DNA from: W425 sp964503235
GTDB taxonomy: Bacteria > Chloroflexota > Dehalococcoidia > Dehalococcoidales > RBG-16-60-22
NCBI GenBank assembly: GCA_964503235.1
Contig: CAZCZJ010000005.1
Location: 1 to 55,567, forward strand
Reading direction: 5' to 3'
DNA: 55,567 nucleotides
Part shown: positions 43,201-49,822 of the stretch, piece after piece
Layout: every line of letters begins with the position of its first letter
Position numbering within the stretch: the first letter of the stretch is position 1
Made by a program: the position numbers and the translations under genes
The notes under the pieces: generated by a model
What the model saw: only the letters and a program-made list of their open reading frames with translations
Told to the model about the DNA's origin: nothing
Database searches by the model: none

Positions 43201-44402
43201 TCGACAGCGATATACTGGATGAAGCCAGGGAATGGATTATCAGCCACCAGAAAGCGGACGGCTCTTTCGAGCCGGTCGGCTTCATCCACCACCAGGAGAT
43301 ATTCGGCGGGCTAACCGGCGATACCGCCCTGACCGCCTACGTGGCGATTGCCCTGATGGAGGCCGGAGAGAACATAGCTTCGGCTAAAGCGGTATCCTAC
43401 CTAGAAACGCAGCTGGACGACATCGACAGCGCCTATACCATGACCCTGGTAACCTACGCGCTGGAGAAGGGTAACAGTCCCCTGATAGAACAGGCTTACG
43501 AGAAGATGATGTCCATGGCTAAAGAGGACGAAAACGGTCTTTACTGGGGTGATGACATCGAGCCTTTACCGCTTGAAGAGGAAGAAATCATGCCGCGAAG
43601 GTCTCCCCACATGACCAGTACTGCCGCCATCGAAGCTACCGGTTACGCCACGCTGGCAATGGTCGAACACGGCGATGCTCTCAACGCCAGCCGGGCGGCC
43701 AAGTGGCTGATATCCAAGCGCAACGCCCTCGGCGGCTACGGTTCGACCCAGGATACCGTGGTAGCGCTGGAAGCCCTGACCTCTTTCGGTACCGGTGCCA
43801 GAGCGGATATCGACCTCGATATCGAGGTTCGGACCGCCACCGGGACGACGAATCTTACACTTAATCAGGAAAACTTCGATGTTCTCCAGATTGTGGAAAT
43901 CCCCGTTAATGATGTTGTGGAAATAAAGACGGAGGGCAAGGGCGAAGCCATCGCCCAGGTGGTGAAGAGATTCAACCTGCCCCAAGCCGGTACTACCGAA
44001 GAGGACATTCTGAAGATAGACGTCAGCTACGATGCCTCCGAGGTAGCCGTCAACGACCTGCTGACCGTATCGGTGCACCTCAGCTTCAATCCCCCGGTGC
44101 CCATGGAAGCCGGCATGACGGTACTGGATATTTCCATCCCCACCGGTTTCGCCCCGGTGACCGAATCCATTGCCGAGCTCGTGGAACAGAACGAGAATTT
44201 CAAACGCTACGAGATAGCCGGCAGAAAGGTAATCTTCTACATCGAGAACCTGCTGCCGGGCGATACGCTGGACTTCACGTTCCAGGCTGTAGCTGTTTAC
44301 CCGGTCAAAGCCAAGGGCGTCGCCTCTCAGGCTTACGCCTACTACCAGCCTGAAATTACCGGCGAAACTCTGGGCAGTGACATCATCGTAACGGAAAATT
44401 AA
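40251..44402 (+). CDS. Alpha-2-macroglobulin family lipoprotein with intact thioester, eukaryote-like
   Basis: A 1383-residue surface lipoprotein (lipobox LPSC, Cys23). MG domains at the N-terminus contain VETDKPIYKPGQTIRMRAF and EEYVLPKYEV, hallmarks of animal A2M/complement proteins. A Pro-rich segment near residues 645-675 is a possible bait region, followed by FFPETWLWQDVYTD. The thioester site is PFGCGEQNM with C900 and Q903, followed by a helical domain. The last ~130 residues (MTVLDISIPTGFAP, YEIAGRKVIFYIENL, AYAYYQPE) resemble the receptor-binding domain of A2M. Such proteins trap proteases by covalent attachment. No pbpC partner is adjacent. AAGGAGG precedes ATG. Upstream 258 bases are gene-free. 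Confidence 0.93.
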   Translation: MRYKVLVSGILAIIMLLTMLPSCGPPEPADGYAIVIPETLQAGSQQAISVTLFQGDQTVSGKVELTLFQGSDEILTVEKDVPGKGTISFVVPDVPEGEYGIRIKGNNFEDEASIKIERNFLIFVETDKPIYKPGQTIRMRAFTLDAELIPLSENVIIEVQDAKGIKIFRKEVLTDDYGVATLDLPISTEPNLGVWKITAESSKGKTELDVRVEEYVLPKYEVKIDLPKQWYLVNEEITGVITSEYSFGKPVVGDLEIKASRYVGVWEEYATYNVAIDGEAEFTIPGPGYLAGVPAAGGQGNVILDVIVYEKSTGYEEKTSALLTVADSPVNIQIIPSGTTFKPELPFGFLIVTETPDNQLIDTEVEVNVKYFNNEFEVFKNDEQTVNTTNGKVMLEITPPEDSAALSIAVTTPEAYAERALEASYSPSGNFIHVEQISQGTPELGADIKFKVYSTKEAANFYYEVVSRGKMVFTSYSTDDEISFTTTPLMAPVSKLLVYQILPNSEVAADYLPFNVDAEYPHEVTVEFDTSEARPGDEVDIEIKTDGQARVGIAAVDRSVFILAENRLNLQQVFNELEKLYMEPRAELHEVTIYQNITNPGAGDVFRDAGVILLTNKKLPDGKEYENEMAFPHRNGWDGGFGVPEAMDAKTVAPTTMPAPIVITVPPAAPAEPGLAEVQRVRQFFPETWLWQDVYTDNNGNATLKVDVPDTITTWMLRAVAISKEYGLGVAESQLVTFQPFFLSIDLPYSAIRGEEFPVKVAIYNYLDESQSVQVDIEGADWFNLMDQSTKTVEIGPNDIGGTQFMISPTQLGQNGVKITARSTEAADAVIKNIIIEPEGVSREMIENLILTAGSTQETGTDIPVIAIDGSGRAYLTVTSSYLTQTIEGLEGLIQMPFGCGEQNMIVFAPDVFITKYLEASGQLKPEIMAKAEMLMLTGYQRQLTYRHNDGSFSAFGESDPEGSLWLTAFVLKSFAQAEDLIYIDSDILDEAREWIISHQKADGSFEPVGFIHHQEIFGGLTGDTALTAYVAIALMEAGENIASAKAVSYLETQLDDIDSAYTMTLVTYALEKGNSPLIEQAYEKMMSMAKEDENGLYWGDDIEPLPLEEEEIMPRRSPHMTSTAAIEATGYATLAMVEHGDALNASRAAKWLISKRNALGGYGSTQDTVVALEALTSFGTGARADIDLDIEVRTATGTTNLTLNQENFDVLQIVEIPVNDVVEIKTEGKGEAIAQVVKRFNLPQAGTTEEDILKIDVSYDASEVAVNDLLTVSVHLSFNPPVPMEAGMTVLDISIPTGFAPVTESIAELVEQNENFKRYEIAGRKVIFYIENLLPGDTLDFTFQAVAVYPVKAKGVASQAYAYYQPEITGETLGSDIIVTEN

Positions 44403-44411
44403 AGACATAAA

Positions 44412-44458
44412 AAGGCAGGAAGTTTATCGAGTTCTCATCCTGAAGAGCTTCCTGCCTT
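44412..44458. terminator. Bidirectional terminator between the A2M and UGSC genes
   Basis: AAGGCAGGAAG (44412-44422) pairs with CTTCCTGCCTT (44448-44458) over a 25-base loop, between two convergent genes. The T-run is weak on both sides. Confidence 0.6.
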
Positions 44459-44477
44459 GATATCCGGCTCGGCTAAC

Positions 44478-46157
44478 TTAATACCTTATATAATTCGGCA
44501 CGATATTCTTGTATTTAGCCATCAGCTTCGCCCAGTCTTTCGGTAATTCCGCTTTCCTGGTAACCGGCGGCGGACCTCCCTGGGCAAAACCCATCCAGGA
44601 GCCGAAGCCGCCGTAGACAAATACCTGAACCGGGTCCGGGTCATGCCGACTGGGACGGAATATATCCCGTGTGCCTCCCGGGCCGGAACCGGTACCCCGG
44701 TCGAAAGCCCGGCTGCCGTCGAGTCCCAGCCTTTCGAAGTAGTCCTCCGGAACTACCGCATTCTTGACGATGTATTCCTTGATGGCTTTCTTCGTCCAGC
44801 CGGCGTCGGCAAACGACCTGGCATGAGCCGGGGTCAGCAGCAGTATAAACTGCCCCATCCTGGCCGGCACAATACTGCCGATTACCGTAGCCAGAATCCC
44901 TTTAGCGTCGGTGCCGAACGGCATCATCTGCTGGAATGACTGCGGAAACGTAAGCGTTATGGCGCTGTCTTCTTTCTTCAGTCCGCGTTCCACGTGCTGC
45001 GGCTCGAACGGACTGAACTCTTCGTTCTCGGCAGCCACCCAGGTATATTTACCGGGATTACCCAGGACGCCCATGTCTTCTACCTGCTTGCGCACGCCCC
45101 GGATATTCTTGGTAAGCAGCCCCAGGGCACGCCCGATAGTCGCGTTGGCGATATCCCCCGGGCTGGCAGCCCCGTAGGTAGCCCGGGCATTAATGTCTTT
45201 AGCTACCGGCCCGTTAATCAGCCAGAACGGCGAGAAAGAGCCCGTGCTGGCAGCCATCATGCCGGATACTGGATTATCCGACAGGCATTCTACCCCCGCA
45301 ATCAACAGGGGCATATAGGTCGGCAGACAGCCGGCCATGACCGCGTTGATAGCGATTTTTTCCACGGTGGCTTTGCCCCTCCGGGGTTCCAGCTCAGCCA
45401 CGATATGGTCGGCCGGGAGGTCGGTCCCGGTACACATCTCGGCTACCGCCGACTCGGTGGGCGGGATTATCGGTAAGCCGTCGGTCCAGCCCCGCTGGTA
45501 GAAAAAGCGGTTGACATCCTCAAGGCTGCCCTTGAAGATAATCCTCGGCGGGTTTTCCTGTTCTCTCGGCTGGGGAGACTTTTCCTCGGCGGTAAGCGGT
45601 TTGGTCAGCGCGGCAACCGCATCATCGAACACCGCCGTGATGGCTTTTTCTATATCGGCGACAACCGTCGACTCGGAGACGATAGTCTCCGGAACGACCC
45701 TGACCACGGGCATCCCTTTGCTGGATGCCGCCGACATGGCATCGTTGAGAAAGTGCTCGAAAGCGAAGGTAACCGTGGGTTTGCCCGCCTTCTCGATATA
45801 GATTGCATCGTACACAAGGTACTTGGTGCATGCCCCTCAGTCGCCGACCGATGCAATAACGGCGTCAAGTCCCTTTATCCAGTCGTCGAATTCATCTTTC
45901 CGGTCACGCTCCAGCGACGATACCGAGAAGGTGCGGGCGTGGAAATAACTCGTCTCGGCGGTGGGATACTTCTCTTTGAGCAGCCTTTCAGCCACATCCA
46001 GGATAACGGGCGCCGCCCGCTTGTTATTGCACAATAAACCTATTTTCTTCCCGGCCAAATCGTCCAGCCTTGGGGAAAGCCCCTGCAACGGTATGGGGTC
46101 GGCTTCCGACCAGGGACTCAACATCTCGTACAGGATACCGGCATTATCAGCGCTCAT
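44478..46157 (-). CDS. UGSC-family selenoprotein, Sec107 encoded by in-frame UGA
   Basis: Reads as 559 residues if UGA at 45839-45837 is selenocysteine. Residues 1-106 have the UGSC-family plan (LAGKKIGLLCNNKRAAPVIL... LDAVIASVGD). Exactly at the stop the motif is GD-U-G-A-C-T, then VYDAIYIEKAGKPTV in the same frame, as expected for UGSC/CGSC proteins. A stable stem-loop directly follows the UGA. From about residue 205 a second domain begins (FYQRGWTDGLPIIPPTESAV) and runs to the end; I do not recognise its function. Sec107 and Cys110 could form a redox pair. GGAGG precedes ATG; it lies 50 bases after an SDR gene. Two separate genes are unlikely, because the second part has no ribosome site. 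Confidence 0.88.
45805..45839 (-). promoter_or_regulatory. Candidate bacterial SECIS element
   Basis: Starting three bases after the UGA, GCAUGCACCAAG (45833-45822) folds back on CUUGUGUACGAUGC (45818-45805) with a UAC loop. Nine Watson-Crick pairs and one G-U pair form, with two single-base bulges and one C-A mismatch. The loop sits ~16 bases after the UGA, near the usual distance for SelB-binding hairpins. Computed by hand only. Confidence 0.6.
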
Positions 46158-46207
46158 GATGATTTCCTCCTATTTCACAACACAATGTTCTTAAAATATT
46201 TGGTATA

Positions 46208-47026
46208 TTATGGTTTCATGCCTTTTCCGGCACGAAAGTCTTTACGCCTCTTTATAAAATTGTTCCAATGCTCTTTGCCTCCAGGTGCGATGGCATAGGC
46301 ATCCAGGTTGGTGCCGGTTATCATTCGTGCCTTCTCAGAAGCCAGGAAAAGGACGGCATTGGCGGTATCTTCGGCGGTAGTAATATCTCCCAGCAAAGCG
46401 CCGTCTTTCATCTTCCGGAGCACCTCAGGCGACGGCATATGGTCACCACCCATCACCATACCCGGGCAAACGGAGTTCACCGTGATTTTATAGGGTCCCA
46501 CCTCAAAAGCGAGATGCCGTGTAAAGCCCATAACCCCGGCTTTAGCCGAGGTATAACCGGCACAGCCATTGACCGTCATAGCCTTACCAGCCGGTGAGGC
46601 GATATTGATGATACGACCGCCACCCCTCTCTTGCATTACCGGTATTACCGCTCTGGAGCAGAAGAAGGTCCCGTCCAGGTTAACGCCGATGATCCGATGC
46701 CATTCCTCCGCCGTCATATCCTCCACCAGGATGGGATAACCGAACCCGGCATTATTAACCAGGATATCGATGCCACCCAGCTCTTCAACCACTCTAGCCA
46801 CCATCGCCTTCACTTCATTCTCGCTGGAAACGTCCGCTTTTACGGCTATCGAACGGCGCCCTAAAGCTTTTACCTCTGAAGCTGTCTTTTCTGCCGCTTC
46901 GAGGTCGATATCGTTAACCGCCACATCAGCCCCTTCGGCCGCCAGGGCAAGGGCAAACACTCTTCCCTGTCCGCTGCCGCAGCCGCCAGCTCCGGTTACC
47001 AGAGCTATTTTCCCTTCAAATTCCAT
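46208..47026 (-). CDS. Short-chain dehydrogenase/reductase
   Basis: A 272-residue classical SDR. The cofactor loop is VTGAGGCGSGQGRVFA, a longer variant of TGxxxGxG; NNAG, the Ser of NIASPAG, and YTSAK (Tyr and Lys) form the catalytic set; PG follows the active site (NSVCPGMVMGG). It is FabG-like in core but extends ~20 residues at the C-terminus (HWNNFIKRRKDFRAGKGMKP). A GGGAGGAG ribosome site precedes ATG. It is upstream of and probably co-transcribed with the UGSC selenoprotein, so both may act in one catabolic route. The 451 bases upstream (47027-47477) hold no gene. Confidence 0.88.
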   Translation of the reverse strand: MEFEGKIALVTGAGGCGSGQGRVFALALAAEGADVAVNDIDLEAAEKTASEVKALGRRSIAVKADVSSENEVKAMVARVVEELGGIDILVNNAGFGYPILVEDMTAEEWHRIIGVNLDGTFFCSRAVIPVMQERGGGRIINIASPAGKAMTVNGCAGYTSAKAGVMGFTRHLAFEVGPYKITVNSVCPGMVMGGDHMPSPEVLRKMKDGALLGDITTAEDTANAVLFLASEKARMITGTNLDAYAIAPGGKEHWNNFIKRRKDFRAGKGMKP

Positions 47027-47277
47027 GTTCTCTCCTCCCGGAGTGGCCCCGCTACCGACTACGTAGGTGATAATAGCGCCTAGCCTACCGCTAATAATTT
47101 TGAAAACTTGAAGGTCCCGGATGAACAGTTACACGAGATTCAGGCTGAGTTTAGCACCATTTTTTCAACCTGTCAATTTAACAGCAACGTGGACAATTCT
47201 CTATTATTTCAATATTCAATACTTAAAGCAACCGGAATAATTCACTACGACAGGGTAAAATATTACAATCTATGAAT

Positions 47278-47306
47278 TTGACAGCAGGATAAAACCGTGG
47301 TACACT
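47278..47306 (+). promoter_or_regulatory. Candidate promoter of the ABC ATPase pair
   Basis: TTGACA (47278-47283) and TACACT (47301-47306) are spaced by 17 bases. The word AATTTGACAGCA around the -35 recurs as AATTTAACAGCA exactly 100 bases upstream, followed by a TATTAT, a possible second promoter. The leader to 47478 would be ~165 bases; the remainder of 47027-47477 shows nothing else. Confidence 0.5.
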
Positions 47307-47477
47307 CAGCCCGAATTATATCTATTATCACTACGTAATTATACTTTATGCGTGACTAACACCAGCCCTGAGTATTATCTTTAGAAATATGCCCATATCC
47401 CTGAATTAAAACAAATAACTACATGGCATTAGGGGAGTAATCTAGAGTATATATATTATCCATTTCAGGAAGGTATC

Positions 47478-48467
47478 ATGGCAGTTGCATTAGATGTGCA
47501 GGATTTACGTACCTATTTCCGTACTAAAAAAGGCCTTGTTAAAGCCGTGGACGGTGTCTCTTTTTATATTGATGAGGGAGAGATTATCGGCATAGTAGGA
47601 GAGAGCGGATGCGGTAAATCCGAAACCATGCTTTCAACGGTTCAATTAATACAAACACCAGGGGAGATAGTGAGCGGTCGGGTGATTTTTAACGGCGAAG
47701 ATATCCTTCAGCTTAAAGCGAATAGCCCTGCTATGAGGTCCATCCGTGGCAGTAAAATATCCTTTATTTTCAAGGAACCGATGACTTCATTAAATCCGAC
47801 ACTCAGTATTAACCGCCAGATGACAGAAATCCTGGAACTGCATCTGGATATGGATAAACCGACTGCCAGAGAAAGAGCAATTGAGCTGCTTGAAATGGTG
47901 GGTGTCCCCGACGCCGGAAGCAGAATAGACGACCTCCCTCACCAGTTCAGCGGCGGCATGCGTCAGAGAGTGACGATTGCCATGGCTTTAGCGTGTAATC
48001 CACCGATAATCATCGCTGATGAGCCGACGACCGTGGCAGACATAACCACACAAGCCCAGCTATTAGAGCTGATGAAGGAACTGGTAACCCGTTTGAATAC
48101 AGCAATTATAATAGTAACCCAAAATCTCGGTGTGGTTGCTCGTTATGCCCGGAGGATTTATGTCATGTATGCGGGGCGTATCGTGGAGTCCGGCCCCTCT
48201 GAAGCGGTTTTCAATCATCCGTGTCACCCCTATACCCTGGGGCTTTTACGCAGTGTACCCCGGTTAGGTGAAAATAAGACTTTAAGAAAGCTGGCTCCCA
48301 TATACGGTTTACCGCCAGACCTTATTGATATGCCGCCATACTGTGCTTTTCTCCCCAGATGTACCCATAAAACGGAAAGGTGTGAAAAGGACCCCCGGCC
48401 TGAGATGAGGCCGGTGGGTGAAGGACATTATATATCGTGTTACGTTGATTTACGGGATACGCCATGA
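47478..48467 (+). CDS. OppD/DppD-like ABC ATPase with altered Q- and H-loops
   Basis: A 329-residue peptide/nickel-type ABC ATPase. Walker A GESGCGKSE (41-49), signature FSGGMRQRV and Walker B IIIADEP are intact, as is the C-terminal Cys-containing oligopeptide domain (CAFLPRCTHKTERC). But the Q-loop Gln is Lys99 (FIFKEPMTSLNP) and the H-loop reads IVTQNLG, with Gln215 in place of His and Asn for the next Asp; the D-loop is VAD instead of ALD. Catalysis should be weakened or lost. No permease or binding protein lies nearby. It overlaps the next gene by 4 bases. AGGAAGG precedes ATG. Confidence 0.88.
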   Translation: MAVALDVQDLRTYFRTKKGLVKAVDGVSFYIDEGEIIGIVGESGCGKSETMLSTVQLIQTPGEIVSGRVIFNGEDILQLKANSPAMRSIRGSKISFIFKEPMTSLNPTLSINRQMTEILELHLDMDKPTARERAIELLEMVGVPDAGSRIDDLPHQFSGGMRQRVTIAMALACNPPIIIADEPTTVADITTQAQLLELMKELVTRLNTAIIIVTQNLGVVARYARRIYVMYAGRIVESGPSEAVFNHPCHPYTLGLLRSVPRLGENKTLRKLAPIYGLPPDLIDMPPYCAFLPRCTHKTERCEKDPRPEMRPVGEGHYISCYVDLRDTP

Positions 48468-49447
48468 ACACATCTCTGAATGACATATTGGTAGAGGTCA
48501 ATAATCTTAAGATGTATTTCCCCATCAAACGGGGAATATTTAGACGTAAAGTCGGCGAAGTTAAAGCTGTTGACGATATTGATTTTACCATCAGAAGAAA
48601 TGAGACTCTCGGTCTGGTTGGCGAAAGCGGATGTGGAAAGACCACTACCGGACGCTGTATCTCAAGATTTTACAATCCGACCTCCGGAAGCATATTCTTT
48701 GACGGGACCGATATTTCCAGGATGCCGGAGAAGCACCTTAAACCATTACGCCGCTCCATTGGTGCCATTTTCCAGGACCCTTATAGTTCTTTGAATCCGA
48801 GGCAGAGAGCCGGAAGCATTGTCGCCGAACCGCTAAAATTCCACCACCTGGCAGATAAGACAGAACTTCACGACAGGGTAGCTGCGCTTTTTCGTCTGGT
48901 AGGACTCGACCCGGTAATGTCGTACCGCGTTCCCTATGAGCTGAGTGGAGGTCAACAACAGCGTATTGCGATAGCACGAGCTCTGGCCTCCCAGCCATCG
49001 CTGGTGATATGTGACGAGCCTGTTTCAACTTTGGATATATCGGCTCAAGCCCAGATAATAAACCTCCTCGAGGAGTTGCAGGAATCACAGGAGCTAACCT
49101 ACCTGTTTCTCTCCCGTGACCTGGCAACGGTCCAGTATATCAGCGACCGGGTAGCGGTGATGTATTTAGGTCGCATCATGGAATTAACCACCTCGGAAGA
49201 GCTGTGTAAAAACCCTTTACACCCTTACACTCAAGCCTTAATTTCAGCAACACCGATTACCGACCCTGTTGTCGATAAGACACGCCAGCGTATCGTGTTG
49301 GAAGGTGAGATACCCAGCCCGGTCAATCCCCCGACCGGATGTCATTTCCATCCCCGGTGCCCGATAGCAATCGGTGAGTGCGGTGAGCAAAGACCGCCAC
49401 TGCGTGATGTTGGAGAAGGTCACTACGTAGCCTGTATCAGGGTCTAA
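48464..49447 (+). CDS. OppF/DppF-like ABC ATPase with altered H-loop
   Basis: A 327-residue partner of the previous protein. Walker A GESGCGKTT, Q-loop IFQDPYSSLNPR, signature LSGGQQQRI and Walker B LVICDEP are all normal, and the C-terminal domain has HFHPRCPIAIGECGEQ. The H-loop is LFLSRDLATV: the catalytic His is Arg218. With the first ATPase this gives a heterodimer in which both sites lack the H-loop His. Because the rest is well conserved and both frames are open, the loss looks tolerated or selected, not random decay. Start overlaps the upstream stop (ATGA). Confidence 0.88.
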   Translation: MNTSLNDILVEVNNLKMYFPIKRGIFRRKVGEVKAVDDIDFTIRRNETLGLVGESGCGKTTTGRCISRFYNPTSGSIFFDGTDISRMPEKHLKPLRRSIGAIFQDPYSSLNPRQRAGSIVAEPLKFHHLADKTELHDRVAALFRLVGLDPVMSYRVPYELSGGQQQRIAIARALASQPSLVICDEPVSTLDISAQAQIINLLEELQESQELTYLFLSRDLATVQYISDRVAVMYLGRIMELTTSEELCKNPLHPYTQALISATPITDPVVDKTRQRIVLEGEIPSPVNPPTGCHFHPRCPIAIGECGEQRPPLRDVGEGHYVACIRV

Positions 49448-49467
49448 AAACCTTGAATATTATTCCA

Positions 49468-49749
49468 CTATCCCCCGGTCATGGGAACAAGCAAAGCTAT
49501 GCGGTCACCCTGACGAAGTTTGAAGTCCATCCTGTCGAAGTAGAACTGTCCATTGATATTGAATTTATACTGCTCCTGGAGTCGGTTTTCTCCAACGCGA
49601 AACACCGGGCCTTCCAGAGACGGTACTTTTTCCTTGAGAGCAGCGATTACCTCCGCCATGCCAGCCCCATCGCTTAATTCAATCTCGACGTTTCGTATTT
49701 CCGTTATATCACGTGGCAAACCGTACATCGGTATAACAACCTTAAACAT
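49468..49749 (-). CDS. MoaD/ThiS-like small protein with C-terminal Gly-Gly
   Basis: A 93-residue ubiquitin-like fold protein that ends in MTGG. The Gly-Gly tail is where MoaD-type proteins receive sulfur as a thiocarboxylate for molybdopterin or tungstopterin synthesis. The body contains the typical RQGDRIALLVPM strand before the tail. ATG at 49749 is preferred over TTG at 49770. It lies 73 bases after the AOR gene on the same strand, so the two are probably co-transcribed; MoaD-like genes next to AOR genes are known from other anaerobes. The stop is 20 bases from the convergent ATPase gene end. Confidence 0.8.
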   Translation of the reverse strand: MFKVVIPMYGLPRDITEIRNVEIELSDGAGMAEVIAALKEKVPSLEGPVFRVGENRLQEQYKFNINGQFYFDRMDFKLRQGDRIALLVPMTGG

Positions 49750-49822
49750 ATCCCGGATTCTCCATATCAAACAGTATTTATCTCAGGACATATATTTGTC
49801 TGTGATTTTAGTCTCTTCCTTG

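Noticed and set aside
43566..44408. A 280-residue minus-strand frame inside the macroglobulin gene
   Set aside because: It is a shadow of the conserved C-terminal macroglobulin coding strand, as are similar frames at 40281-40937, 40977-41816 and 42558-43292.
45837..45839. UGA as a true stop giving two genes (45837-46157 and 44478-45815)
   Set aside because: The second frame would start at a GTG with no ribosome site inside a conserved motif, and the UGA falls exactly on the Sec/Cys column of UGSC proteins.
47120..47239. A ~40-codon frame in the 47027-47477 intergenic stretch
   Set aside because: There is only a poor ribosome site, no recognisable motif, and it overlaps the candidate promoter region.
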